64,000 bases of DNA from Desulfothermus sp964427155 (GTDB lineage: Bacteria; Desulfobacterota; Desulfovibrionia; Desulfovibrionales; Desulfothermaceae), in contig CAYRSC010000004.1 of assembly GCA_964427155.1 (NCBI GenBank), positions 186,001 to 250,000 on the forward strand, read 5' to 3'. A program made the position numbers and the translations under genes. Of the stretch, positions 6,622 to 15,417 are shown in pieces. Each line of letters opens with the position of its first letter. Positions within the stretch are counted from its first letter, which is position 1. Below the pieces are notes generated by a model. That model worked only from the letters and a program-made list of their open reading frames with translations. It did not search any database and was not told the origin of the DNA.

Positions 6622-8436
6622 ATGACACCTGATATGATACTTACCATGATAATATTGGGATTTGTGATAGTTCTGTTTATATTTGAATGGGTAAGGGTAG
6701 ATGTTGTTGGTATAATGATGATGGTATTATTACCCTTACTTGGTCTGGTATCTGCAAAAGAGGCCTTTATAGGACTTAGTTCTAATGCAGTATGTTCCAT
6801 CATTGCAGTAATAATAATCGGGGCTGGGTTAGATAAAACAGGGGTAATGAATAAGGTGGCTGGACCCATCATAAAATTGGCAGGTAATAGTGAGAAGAGG
6901 ATAATAACGCTTATCTCTGGTGCAGTGGGTATTATATCCAGTATGATGCAAAACATTGGAGCTGCCGCCCTCTTCCTTCCAGCGGCCCAGAGGATCTCAA
7001 AAAGGACTGGGGTACCTATCTCCAGGATACTCATGCCAATGGGATTTTGTGCCATTATAGGTGGTACCATCACCCTGGTAGGTGCCAGTCCCACAATCCT
7101 GTTAAACGATCTGATGATATTAAACGGAGAAAAATTAAAGCCCTTTGGTCTCTTTACTCAAACCCCTATAGGTATATGTCTTCTGGCCACGGCCATCATT
7201 TATTTTTCCTTCTTTGGTAAATACATACTTCCTGCAGGAGAGGGACAGTCAGAAAAAGGGGTCTCTGACATGTTAATGGAGGCATATAGGGGACTGGAGA
7301 GTGTGTTTGAGATGGAAGTGGGCAAGGATTTTAACGGACCAAAGACCCTTGAGGAGCTTGCTATTAGAGAAAAATTTCTGGTAACTGTGGTGGGAATCCA
7401 TAAAAAATCCACCAGGGAAAAAAATCTGGTGCCAAGGAGCAAAGATCCGCTGGAGAGTGGAGATGTGATTGCAGTGGTTGGTAAAAAAAGAAATGTACAT
7501 ATAATGGCAAGGGAGATGAAATTTTCTCTGAAAGAACAGCTTGAGGTATTTGCAGAGGAGATGGCTCGTACCAATGCAGGTCTTGCTGAAACCATAGTAT
7601 CTCCCAGGTCTGAACTCATTGGAAAGACCCTGCATCAGGCAAACTTTAAGGAGGTTTTTGGGGTAAATCCAGTGGCCCTGTTTAAGGGGAATAAGATATT
7701 CTACTCTGGATTTACAAACATACGCCTCAACATGGGAGATACCTTGCTTCTCTTTGGTCCCTGGGCGAGATTTCATATGCTCAAAAACAGGCCCCAACCT
7801 CGTCCACTTAGCTTTGCCTCTCCCCTAGAGGGTGAAATCCTGAAACCCCATAAGGCAAAATGGGCAGTATTCTGGTTGGTCCTGGCCCTTTCGCAGATAA
7901 TATTCTTTAAGGTGAAACTATCAGTGGCCCTGATGTCTGGGGCCCTGGGCATGATAATCACCGGGGTATTAAGTGTTGATGAGGCATATCAGGCAGTGGA
8001 CTGGATGACAGTATTCTTACTGGCGGGTCTTATTCCCCTGGGAATAGCATTTGAAAAAACCGGGACCGCCTCTTTTATTGCCCATAAGATCCTGGCCCTC
8101 ATTGGCAAACCCTCTCCCATAGTCCTTCTCGCAGTAGTAGGGCTCCTCACCTCGTTCTTTACCCTGGTTATCTCTAATGTGGGAGCCACTGTCCTCCTAG
8201 TACCCCTATGTATGAATATGGCAGTGATGGCAGGAGGAGACCCCAGGATGGCGGCCCTGGTGGTGGGTCTATCTGCATCCAATACCTTTGTATTACCCAC
8301 TCACCAGGTAAATGCCCTTATAATGAGGCCCGGCGGATACAGGACCATAGACTATGCAAAGGCAGGGGCCATTATGACGGTGCTTTTCCTTACAGTGGAA
8401 CTATTGGTACTCTATTTTTTCTATGGGATTCAATAA
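6622..8436 (+). CDS. SLC13-family permease with two TrkA-C (RCK_C) domains
   Basis: 604 residues. An N-terminal membrane half (about 1-200) and a C-terminal membrane half (about 415-604) enclose a soluble region holding two TrkA-C-like domains (about 225-290 and 325-375; each has a GDxxxxxG-type turn, e.g. LESGDVIAVVG and LNMGDTLLLFG). This is the layout of divalent-anion:Na+ symporter relatives (DASS/SLC13, COG0471) that carry sulfate, carboxylates or other anions. GGxIxLVGASPTILLNDLM and SNVGATVLLVPL are the paired substrate motifs. The upstream Usp-like and small-peptide genes form one unit with it (15-base gaps). Substrate not determinable; sulfate or a dicarboxylate are possible. Confidence 0.85.
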   Translation: MTPDMILTMIILGFVIVLFIFEWVRVDVVGIMMMVLLPLLGLVSAKEAFIGLSSNAVCSIIAVIIIGAGLDKTGVMNKVAGPIIKLAGNSEKRIITLISGAVGIISSMMQNIGAAALFLPAAQRISKRTGVPISRILMPMGFCAIIGGTITLVGASPTILLNDLMILNGEKLKPFGLFTQTPIGICLLATAIIYFSFFGKYILPAGEGQSEKGVSDMLMEAYRGLESVFEMEVGKDFNGPKTLEELAIREKFLVTVVGIHKKSTREKNLVPRSKDPLESGDVIAVVGKKRNVHIMAREMKFSLKEQLEVFAEEMARTNAGLAETIVSPRSELIGKTLHQANFKEVFGVNPVALFKGNKIFYSGFTNIRLNMGDTLLLFGPWARFHMLKNRPQPRPLSFASPLEGEILKPHKAKWAVFWLVLALSQIIFFKVKLSVALMSGALGMIITGVLSVDEAYQAVDWMTVFLLAGLIPLGIAFEKTGTASFIAHKILALIGKPSPIVLLAVVGLLTSFFTLVISNVGATVLLVPLCMNMAVMAGGDPRMAALVVGLSASNTFVLPTHQVNALIMRPGGYRTIDYAKAGAIMTVLFLTVELLVLYFFYGIQ

Positions 8437-8702
8437 AAGCTCGCCAAAGGTGTATAAGGGGATGGCCTTAATTCCCATACAGAGGGGAGCAAATCCAGTT
8501 AAAAATATAGGAGGGATGGGAAATGGGATGAGATAATTATAATACATTAGTATTCCTGGACAATTAACACAGGAGATTTAGGGGAGAGGGCCTATAGGCA
8601 TTTTTCATAAAACACTTTACTCTATCCTCTAATCCCCATACACTTTCCCGCGTAGTCTCCCACTTTAAGTTCCAACAAGGGCTAAGAGAAGGAAAGGAAA
8701 AA
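8437..8702. other. Intergenic region before the sigma-54 activator gene
   Basis: 266 bases with no supported gene. It contains TATAAT at 8538-8543, which has no convincing -35 box, a small inverted repeat AATAC-ATTA-GTATT at 8541-8554 and the palindrome GCCTATAGGC near 8590. Their roles are unclear. Confidence 0.5.
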
Positions 8703-10022
8703 ATGGGGATCGTGATAATCTCCCGAAATAGAAAAATAGAAAAACTCCTTAAATCCTCTCCTCTAAAAGACTTACCTATATTAACACTTACCAATATAGG
8801 AGAAGACCTCTCCTATCTTCTCAAGGACAAGGGCCTTGACTACAGGGTCTTAATTCTTCACCTCCCATTAAGTAGAGAGACAATTAAAGGGGTCATTGAA
8901 GGGAAAAAAAAGGGAAAAGAGCTAATGGAACTTATTGTGGTAGATGAAGATCCATCTATCCAAAAGGCAGTAACATATATAAAACAAGGGGCCTACACTT
9001 ATCTCACCCCATCAGATCTCCCCTCAAAGCTATTGGATGAGATCACAGGGATCCTCTCTCGTAAAAAAGAAGGGGGTGAAGATATCCACCCCCTTCCCCT
9101 CATAGGCAAAAGTCCTCCCATGAAGGCCCTTATGGAGACCATAAAACAGGTAGCCCCCACAGACACTACCTGCCTTATCATAGGAGAATCTGGCACAGGC
9201 AAGGAATTGGTGGCCCGCACCATCCACATGCTTAGCACAAGAAGACATGGAAGATTTGTGGCCCTTAATTGTGGGGCCTTTAGTGAAGAACTTATTGCCA
9301 ATGAGTTATTCGGACATGAAAGGGGGGCATTTACTGGCGCAACATCTCTTAAAAAAGGGCTGTTGGAGGTTGCACGAGGGGGAACAATATTTCTGGATGA
9401 GATAGGGGATATGCCCTTGTCCATGCAGGTAAGACTCCTGAGGGCCATTCAGGAAAGAGAAATACTGAGGGTTGGAGGAACAGAGCCAATAAAAATAGAT
9501 GTGCGTTTTATTGCGGCCACCCACAGGGACCTTGAGAGAGAAGTAAAGGAAGGGAGGTTTAGAAAGGACCTATTTTTTAGACTAAATGTTATCACCCTCA
9601 CCATTCCCCCCCTCACCGAGAGGAAGACAGACATCCCCTTGCTTATACGCCACTTTATAAAAATAAAGTCCAGGGAAATGGGAAAGTCAATAAAGGGGGC
9701 ATCAAAAGAGGTTATTCAGGTCTTGAGCAATTACCCCTGGCCAGGAAATGTAAGAGAACTGGAAAATGTCATAGAGAGGGCAGTAGCCCTTGCCCAGGGA
9801 CAGGAGATAGGTACTGACCTGTTGCCAGAATACCTTCAGATCTATAAGATAGAGACCTATAGAAGGGACTCCTCTCACATTCCCACCCTCCAGGAGGTGG
9901 AGAGGGACTACATAGAATGGGTCCTTAACAGATGCAATGGTAATAAGACCAGGGCGGCAAAGGTCATGGGGATAGATAGGGTATCCCTGTGGAGGAAACT
10001 AAAAAGATATAATATAGGATAG
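8703..10022 (+). CDS. Sigma-54-dependent transcriptional activator with degenerate receiver domain
   Basis: 439 residues in the NtrC family. Residues 1-120 follow the receiver-domain pattern but the phospho-acceptor position holds H53 (LILHLPLS) and the conserved Lys near 102 is missing (YLTPSD), so phosphorylation is unlikely. The AAA+ domain is complete: Walker A GESGTGKE (161-168), the sigma-54 contact loop GAFTGA (208-213) and Walker B GGTIFLDEIGD (226-236). The C-terminal Fis-type helix-turn-helix is at about 405-435 (NGNKTRAAKVMGI). Start at 8703 follows a purine-rich site. Targets are unknown; no clear sigma-54 promoter was found nearby. Confidence 0.9.
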   Translation: MGIVIISRNRKIEKLLKSSPLKDLPILTLTNIGEDLSYLLKDKGLDYRVLILHLPLSRETIKGVIEGKKKGKELMELIVVDEDPSIQKAVTYIKQGAYTYLTPSDLPSKLLDEITGILSRKKEGGEDIHPLPLIGKSPPMKALMETIKQVAPTDTTCLIIGESGTGKELVARTIHMLSTRRHGRFVALNCGAFSEELIANELFGHERGAFTGATSLKKGLLEVARGGTIFLDEIGDMPLSMQVRLLRAIQEREILRVGGTEPIKIDVRFIAATHRDLEREVKEGRFRKDLFFRLNVITLTIPPLTERKTDIPLLIRHFIKIKSREMGKSIKGASKEVIQVLSNYPWPGNVRELENVIERAVALAQGQEIGTDLLPEYLQIYKIETYRRDSSHIPTLQEVERDYIEWVLNRCNGNKTRAAKVMGIDRVSLWRKLKRYNIG

Positions 10023-10052
10023 CTGGTCCCCTCTCTTCCCCTCCCTCCAGGC

Positions 10053-10081
10053 TTTACAAAAAAGAGATTTCTCCATATAAG
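10053..10081 (+). promoter_or_regulatory. Probable sigma-70 promoter for dapA
   Basis: TTTACA at 10053-10058 and TATAAG at 10076-10081 with a 17-base spacer, ending about 50 bases before the dapA start. Confidence 0.6.
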
Positions 10082-10132
10082 GGATATAGGATGTGGACTA
10101 AAATATTATCTCAAAATTAGCAGGAGGAGATC

Positions 10133-11014
10133 ATGGAATTTCAGGGAGCTTTTACGGCACTAATAACCCCTTTTAAAAATGGGGAGGTGGATGAAGAGAG
10201 ATACAGGGAACATATAGAATGGCAGATAGAGAGGGGGATACATGGAGTGGTCCCCTGTGGTACCACAGGAGAATCTGCCACTCTATCCCACGAGGAACAC
10301 AAAAGGGTAATTAAAATCTGCATAGAGCAGGTAAAGGGAAGGGTTCCTGTGATTGCAGGGGCGGGGTCAAACAACACCAGAGAGGCCATAGAGCTCACCC
10401 GTTTTGCAAAGGATGCAGGGGCAGATGCGGTGCTACTAATAACCCCATACTACAATAAGCCCACCCCTGCAGGGCTTATTGCCCATTACCGGGAAATTGC
10501 CAAGGCCGCTCCCCTCCCCTTTATTGTATATAATGTCCCCAGCAGGACAGGGACCAACCTATTGCCTACCACACTTCATGAGATAAAAAAGGCAGTACCC
10601 GAGGTCATAGGGGTAAAGGAGGCAAGTGGGAATATAAGACAGGCATCTGATGTGCTGGAGATGTGTGGAGAAGATTTTGTGTTATTATCAGGAGATGATT
10701 TTATTACCTATCCCATGTTGTGTATAGGTGGAAGGGGCGTGATTTCTGTAGTGAGCAATATTGTCCCAGAAAAGATGTCTGGCATGTGCAATGCCTTTTT
10801 TGAAGGAGATCTAACCAGGGCAAAAGAACTACACTATGAACTTGCCCCCCTTTGCAGGGCAATGTTTTATGAGACCAACCCCATCCCTGTAAAGACCGCA
10901 CTGCACCTCATGGGAAAAATAGAAATGGAACTGAGACTCCCCCTGGTCCCAATGCAGGAGGAGAATTTAAGGAAACTCAAAAACACGCTAAAAGAGGCCG
11001 CAATTATTGGATAG
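10133..11014 (+). CDS. dapA: 4-hydroxy-tetrahydrodipicolinate synthase
   Basis: 293 residues, the usual DapA length. It condenses pyruvate with aspartate semialdehyde in the lysine/diaminopimelate pathway that supplies peptidoglycan. Visible active-site residues: GTTGES (43-48), Y133 in YNVPSRTG and the Schiff-base lysine K162 in VKEASG. A strong AGGAGGAG ribosome site precedes the ATG at 10133. The gene has its own promoter and a terminator directly behind the stop, so it appears monocistronic; no other lysine-pathway gene is in the window. Confidence 0.97.
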   Translation: MEFQGAFTALITPFKNGEVDEERYREHIEWQIERGIHGVVPCGTTGESATLSHEEHKRVIKICIEQVKGRVPVIAGAGSNNTREAIELTRFAKDAGADAVLLITPYYNKPTPAGLIAHYREIAKAAPLPFIVYNVPSRTGTNLLPTTLHEIKKAVPEVIGVKEASGNIRQASDVLEMCGEDFVLLSGDDFITYPMLCIGGRGVISVVSNIVPEKMSGMCNAFFEGDLTRAKELHYELAPLCRAMFYETNPIPVKTALHLMGKIEMELRLPLVPMQEENLRKLKNTLKEAAIIG

Positions 11015-11042
11015 AGGAAATCCTTGAGGGATTCCTCCTTTT
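11014..11042 (+). terminator. Intrinsic terminator after dapA
   Basis: GAGGAAATCC (11014-11023) and GGGATTCCTC (11028-11037) form a stem of nine pairs with one mismatch around the loop TTGA, followed by CTTTT. It begins at the last base of the dapA stop codon. Confidence 0.7.
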
Positions 11043-11053
11043 AAGGGGAATCC

Positions 11054-12796
11054 CTATTTCCCCTTGGAATTTTCAAGTCGTTGCATCTCCTCTTCCCTCA
11101 ACACCCGGCGAAGGACCTTTCCCACTGCAGAGGTGGGGAGAGACTTTCTGAATTCCACCTCGCGGGGTCTTTTATATCCTGCAAGTCTCTCTCTACAAAA
11201 TTCTATTATCTCCTCTTCAGTGGCATATTCTCCCTCTTTAAGTACCACAAATGCCTTTACCACCTCTCCACTTCTGGGATGAGGGATCCCTATTACCGCC
11301 GCCTGGGCCACCTTTGGATGAGAGTAGAGGACCTCCTCCACCTCCCTGGGATAACAGTTAAAGCCTCCCACCAGGATAAGGTCCTTTTTTCTATCGGTTA
11401 TCACAAGATAGCCGTCTTTATCTATGTGTCCTATATCTCCAGTGAGGAAAAATCTCTTTCCATCTATCTCTCTAAAGACCTGAGTATCTGCCTGAGGATT
11501 TCGCCAATATCCCTTCATAACCTGAGGCCCACTTACAGCGATTTCCCCATCTTCTCCTGGGGGCATCTCATTGTCTCCTGTGTCCACATCCACTATTTTT
11601 ATCTCGGTATTTGGGAGGGGGAATCCCACAGTTCCAAAGCGTCTCCTCTCTTTTATGGATGGATTTGCACATATTACTGGAGAGGTCTCACTGAGTCCAT
11701 ACCCCTCAAAGATAATACACCCTGTCTTTTCTTCAAACTCCCTGGCAAGTTGAACAGGGAGTGGAGCCCCTCCAGAGGCACAACATATAATGGAGGTGAG
11801 ATCAAATTTATCTATAAGGGGATGATTTACAAAGGCAGAATAGAGGGTTGGGACTCCCACCACAAAAGTAGGGCGATATCTTTGTACTGCCTTTAGGACC
11901 TCAGTAAATGGAGGATTCCCTGCCCTGGGGTCAGGGACACATATAAGACGAGACCCACCTGCACAGGCACCCAGCATGCAAACCGTCATTCCAAAGCTAT
12001 GATACCAGGGAAGCACCCCTAAATAACAGTGATATCCTCCCCGATATGGAGATTCTAAAGGGGCCCCTGGTTCATGGGATATACGTATATATGCATCCAT
12101 GGCCATCACATCAAAGACCAGGTTGGAATGGGTGAGAACCGCCCCCTTTGGGACCCCTGTGGTGCCCCCGGTATAGATTATTACTGCAGGGTCCTCCTGG
12201 GGATTTACCTCCACATTTTCCTCCAGGGGGGGATAGGTCTCCAGTATATCATCTAGAAACAAATGGCCCTTTTGATACTCCCCGGCACGGGGAATCCTTC
12301 CTAGCAAGCTACCCACAAGGGCCTTTAAGGGAGGAAGCCACTTTTTCATATTACATACTACCACGGTCTCCACGGCTGTGGAGGCTATGGCATCCAGGGT
12401 TGTCCTGTAAAATTTGGGGTGATCCATACAAAAAACCATGCGTGCCCCCGAATCCTTTAGCTGAAACCGCAATTCCTCTGCAGTGTAGAGGGGATTACAG
12501 GGGACACATATGGCCCCCGCCTTTAAGATACCAAAATATATCACTGGGAATTGGGGTATATTGGGCAAAAAAATGGCAACCCTATCCCCCCTGGATATTG
12601 AGTGCTCAAGTAAGAATGAGGCCACCCTGTCTGCACATTCCTTCACTTCCCTAAATGTCCTGCACGCCCCCTGAAAGATAGTGTAAGTCATGTTAGGATA
12701 ATCCCTTGCACTCTCATCCAATAAATCATAAAGGGGCCTATTGTATCCGCTGATCTCATGGGGCACACCGTCTGGCCAGTAGGGACTTTTTTTCAT
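11054..12796 (-). CDS. fadD: Long-chain acyl-CoA synthetase (AMP-forming)
   Basis: 580 residues from the ATG at 12796, which is preceded by a near-perfect ribosome site (AGGAGGTGATT); an upstream in-frame ATG would add 24 residues that do not fit the family. It has the AMP-binding P-loop YTGGTTGVPKGAVLTH, the GYGLSETSP motif, the TGDIGHIDKDGY motif and the catalytic-lysine region near the C terminus (LPTSAVGKVLRRVL). It activates fatty acids to acyl-CoA in two steps through an acyl-adenylate. Convergent with dapA. Confidence 0.92.
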   Translation of the reverse strand: MKKSPYWPDGVPHEISGYNRPLYDLLDESARDYPNMTYTIFQGACRTFREVKECADRVASFLLEHSISRGDRVAIFLPNIPQFPVIYFGILKAGAICVPCNPLYTAEELRFQLKDSGARMVFCMDHPKFYRTTLDAIASTAVETVVVCNMKKWLPPLKALVGSLLGRIPRAGEYQKGHLFLDDILETYPPLEENVEVNPQEDPAVIIYTGGTTGVPKGAVLTHSNLVFDVMAMDAYIRISHEPGAPLESPYRGGYHCYLGVLPWYHSFGMTVCMLGACAGGSRLICVPDPRAGNPPFTEVLKAVQRYRPTFVVGVPTLYSAFVNHPLIDKFDLTSIICCASGGAPLPVQLAREFEEKTGCIIFEGYGLSETSPVICANPSIKERRRFGTVGFPLPNTEIKIVDVDTGDNEMPPGEDGEIAVSGPQVMKGYWRNPQADTQVFREIDGKRFFLTGDIGHIDKDGYLVITDRKKDLILVGGFNCYPREVEEVLYSHPKVAQAAVIGIPHPRSGEVVKAFVVLKEGEYATEEEIIEFCRERLAGYKRPREVEFRKSLPTSAVGKVLRRVLREEEMQRLENSKGK

Positions 12797-12838
12797 AATC
12801 ACCTCCTGTACGGTTGGTAAAATATTAAAGGCAACAAG

Positions 12839-12868
12839 AATATAGCATGTAGCAACATTTAACGGCAA
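12839..12868 (-). promoter_or_regulatory. Possible promoter for the acyl-CoA synthetase gene
   Basis: Read on the minus strand: TTGCCG (12868-12863), an 18-base spacer and TATATT (12844-12839), ending about 40 bases before the start codon. Not a strong match. Confidence 0.4.
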
Positions 12869-12910
12869 GGGATTTCTTCAAGGGCTTCAAGGAAAAGGCA
12901 TCTATGGCCT

Positions 12911-13645
12911 TCAGGGTGGAGTCAATCCCCTTTTTTTAAGGATAGAGGGGAGATTCTCTTCTGCATCAGAGGGTCTTAAATAAAGTGGGGAGAGTGGAGG
13001 CTTATGGGCATTAGAAGATTCTCCTACCAAGGAGGAGAAAAGGGTCCTCAGACTGGGAGAATCAAATTCTGGGGGCAGGATATCGCCTGGGATGCCCTTT
13101 TTGAAAAACTCACCATATCGTCTTACGCCAGAGCCAAGAAAGTATCTCTTTCTCTCTGCCCCCTCCCCCAAGAACCCCGCAAGGTCCTTTAAAAGAACGG
13201 TATTGGGAGGGGTAATGGCCCTTCGGCTCATCCCATCAAATCCCTGAATATACACTGTATTTATCCTGGCATAAGTCACCACCCACACCTCCCCTTTCAG
13301 GGGAAATGGGATATTTTGGGCCAGGAGGGGAAGGTAGTTTATCTCAAAAACCCTCTTCTTCTGGGCCATGGCAAGTGCAGAGCAAAAGGAGAGGGTTATC
13401 CTTATACCTGTAAAAGACCCTGGCCCATTTACACACCCTATAATGGATACCTCTTCAAGCCCTACCCTTTGGAGATCTAGCAGTTCCCTCACCAGCAGGG
13501 GCAAAAGCTGGACCCCCTCTCCCCTTACAGGGACTTCAATTCCTCCTAAAAATTCATCTCTCCTGCCCAAGGCCACTTGCAGAAGAGCTTCTGCACCATT
13601 TACCACCAGGAACAAAGGGGAATGGGGGGCATTAACCTTTTTCAT
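12911..13645 (-). CDS. tsaB: tRNA threonylcarbamoyladenosine biosynthesis protein TsaB
   Basis: 244 residues. The N-terminal actin-like/ASKHA fold is recognisable, with the diagnostic GPGSFTGIRI motif near 72-81 that typifies TsaB. TsaB is an inactive paralogue of TsaD that scaffolds the TsaBDE complex making t6A37 in ANN-decoding tRNAs. Its ATG overlaps the rseP stop by four bases (ATGA), so it is translationally coupled and is the last gene of the uppS-cdsA-dxr-rseP unit. The C-terminal half is poorly conserved, as is normal for the family. Confidence 0.9.
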   Translation of the reverse strand: MKKVNAPHSPLFLVVNGAEALLQVALGRRDEFLGGIEVPVRGEGVQLLPLLVRELLDLQRVGLEEVSIIGCVNGPGSFTGIRITLSFCSALAMAQKKRVFEINYLPLLAQNIPFPLKGEVWVVTYARINTVYIQGFDGMSRRAITPPNTVLLKDLAGFLGEGAERKRYFLGSGVRRYGEFFKKGIPGDILPPEFDSPSLRTLFSSLVGESSNAHKPPLSPLYLRPSDAEENLPSILKKRGLTPP

Positions 13646-14712
13646 TTGGATGTCACGATCCTAACAATGTCGTTATACACGGCAAAAAGCATAAGTACAA
13701 TAAGGAGGGTGAGTCCTATTCGGGTGGCAATCTCCCTTACCGCAGGGCTCAGGGGCCTTCTCATAATGGTCTCCAGCCCATAGAATAATATGTGTCCACC
13801 ATCCAGGACTGGTATAGGCAAGAGGTTGAGGAGTCCAAGGTTAATACTAATGAGGGCAGTAAGGCCAAGCACGTCCCATATCCCATACTGGGCCTGTTTG
13901 GATACCATCTGGGCGATCATGATGGGCCCCCCAATGGTCTTAAGGGGAATAACCCTCTCCATGAGCTTGATCATCCCCTCCACTGTAAGTTTAGTGACCA
14001 CCCATGTCTGTTTAAAGGAGGCCTTTATGGAGGCAAATGGTCCCATCCTTATATGCACCCACCTGTCTGCGGCGATTATCCCTATACGGGGGACCTTTAC
14101 CTCTTCCCCAAAGATATTCTTTGCCACTACTATACGAGGCTTAACATGAAAAGTTAGAGTCTTTCTCCCCCTAACCACTGTTATTTCAAGGACCTTTCCC
14201 TTACTCCTGCCCACCATATCCACCAGTTGATACCAGTATTGAACCCTTTTCCCATCTATAGCCACTATCCTATCGCCGGACCTAAGGCCTGCCTTACAGG
14301 CAGGAGAGCCTTCCACCACCTGTCCTATACTGGGAAGTAGTACCTGCTGTCCCACACAAAGAAATATAAAAAAATATATAATCCAGGCGAGGAGAAGGTT
14401 AAATATGGGTCCTGCGGCCACCACCATCATTCGTTGATAAGGAGGCCTCTTTGAAAAATGTTCTTCTTCAGAGAAAAGGCCTTCTTCCTCCCCTTGCTCC
14501 ACCTCTCCCACCAGTTTCACATATCCCCCCAGGGGCAAAAGAGACAATCTATATTCGGTGCTACCCCTCTGCATCCTAAGTAAAGGAGGACCAAATCCCA
14601 AAGAAAAGGTCTTCACTCCTATGCCCAGGGCCTTTGCCACCAGAAAATGTCCCATTTCATGAAAGAATATCAACAGGCCCAAGACAAGAACAAAATATAT
14701 CATCCCCACCAT
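13642..14712 (-). CDS. rseP: Site-2 intramembrane metalloprotease RseP
   Basis: 356 residues. The zinc-binding motif HEMGH is at 18-22 in the first membrane span, and the second metal-ligand motif NLLPIPVLDGGH lies near the C terminus. A single PDZ domain sits between them (GQVVEGSPACKAGLRSGDRIVAIDG, split here as QVVEGSPACKAG and GDRIVAIDG). The protease cleaves transmembrane anti-sigma factors and remnant signal peptides. E. coli RseP has two PDZ domains; one is common elsewhere. It follows dxr and a coiled-coil gene and is overlapped by tsaB, the conserved cdsA-dxr-rseP neighbourhood. Confidence 0.95.
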   Translation of the reverse strand: MVGMIYFVLVLGLLIFFHEMGHFLVAKALGIGVKTFSLGFGPPLLRMQRGSTEYRLSLLPLGGYVKLVGEVEQGEEEGLFSEEEHFSKRPPYQRMMVVAAGPIFNLLLAWIIYFFIFLCVGQQVLLPSIGQVVEGSPACKAGLRSGDRIVAIDGKRVQYWYQLVDMVGRSKGKVLEITVVRGRKTLTFHVKPRIVVAKNIFGEEVKVPRIGIIAADRWVHIRMGPFASIKASFKQTWVVTKLTVEGMIKLMERVIPLKTIGGPIMIAQMVSKQAQYGIWDVLGLTALISINLGLLNLLPIPVLDGGHILFYGLETIMRRPLSPAVREIATRIGLTLLIVLMLFAVYNDIVRIVTSK

Positions 14713-14742
14713 TAGAAATGGTCTCCTATCCTCCAGTAATCC

Positions 14743-15366
14743 CTAAAAAACTCCCATTATCTTGAGCATGGCTCCAAGCACTCCCAGTACAGAGATGGCT
14801 ATAGAGATGGAAAACATCCTGAGGGTAAAATCCCTTTGTTCCCTATCTCTCACCTCCAGTCTATCTGTGAGTCTGTCAATAGAGGCAATTATCTGATCAA
14901 ACTTGCCCTCCACCTGTGCAAAACGTCTATCTACCTGCTCAAAGCGCTTATTTACCACTTCCTTAAATTCCTTTATAACCCCATCTACCTGCTCAAAACG
15001 CTTGTCTACTTGCTCAAAACGTCTATCCACTTGTTCTTTAAACTCTCTTATCCCCTCATCTACCTGGCCAAAGCGTCTATCCACCTGCTCTTTAAAGTCC
15101 TTTATCCCCTCATCTACCTGCTCAAAGCGTCTATCTATCTGGACAAAACGCCTCTGCATCTCTTCAAATCGCCGATTCATCTCCTCTTTGATGGTATCCT
15201 GTCCCCGTCTTAGCTCATTTATCTGGAGTTCCAAAAGTTCAAATCTAGAATCAAGGTATCTGGTAGTAGGGAAAAAACTTGTTATTATGGCCTCAAATTC
15301 CCTAGAGAGTTGAGAGGGGCTCGCCACATTTTTCTCAGACCCTTTTCCTCTCTTTTTCTCAGACAT
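14743..15366 (-). CDS. Coiled-coil protein with C-terminal membrane anchor
   Basis: 207 residues. After a polar N terminus, residues from about 50 to 165 are a continuous coiled coil with repeated RRFEQVDEGI / EFKEQVDRRF units, and the last roughly 25 residues form a hydrophobic anchor (SISIAISVLGVLGAMLKIMG). No catalytic motif is seen. It belongs to a loose group of short membrane-anchored coiled-coil proteins (similar to DUF1640-type proteins); function unknown. It sits between dxr and rseP on the same strand, which is not the usual arrangement of these neighbours and suggests a later insertion into the envelope unit. Confidence 0.75.
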   Translation of the reverse strand: MSEKKRGKGSEKNVASPSQLSREFEAIITSFFPTTRYLDSRFELLELQINELRRGQDTIKEEMNRRFEEMQRRFVQIDRRFEQVDEGIKDFKEQVDRRFGQVDEGIREFKEQVDRRFEQVDKRFEQVDGVIKEFKEVVNKRFEQVDRRFAQVEGKFDQIIASIDRLTDRLEVRDREQRDFTLRMFSISIAISVLGVLGAMLKIMGVF

Positions 15367-15379
15367 ACTCCTTCTCCTG

Positions 15380-15396
15380 TAATAACGTAGTTATTA
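15380..15396. repeat. Short inverted repeat upstream of the coiled-coil gene
   Basis: TAATAAC (15380-15386) and GTTATTA (15390-15396) are perfect arms separated by GTA, about 14 bases upstream of the coiled-coil start and 21 after the dxr stop. It could be an operator or a weak hairpin. Confidence 0.4.
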
Positions 15397-15417
15397 GGAT
15401 CCCCCTGCCTAGTTAAA

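Noticed and set aside
8462..8536. 24-residue ORF after the permease
   Set aside because: The ribosome site would touch the start codon, composition shows no coding signal and no membrane span; likely chance.
12148..12654. 168-residue plus-strand frame opposite the acyl-CoA synthetase gene
   Set aside because: Antisense to a well-conserved enzyme; composition (Pro, Gly, Leu) is that of a shadow frame.
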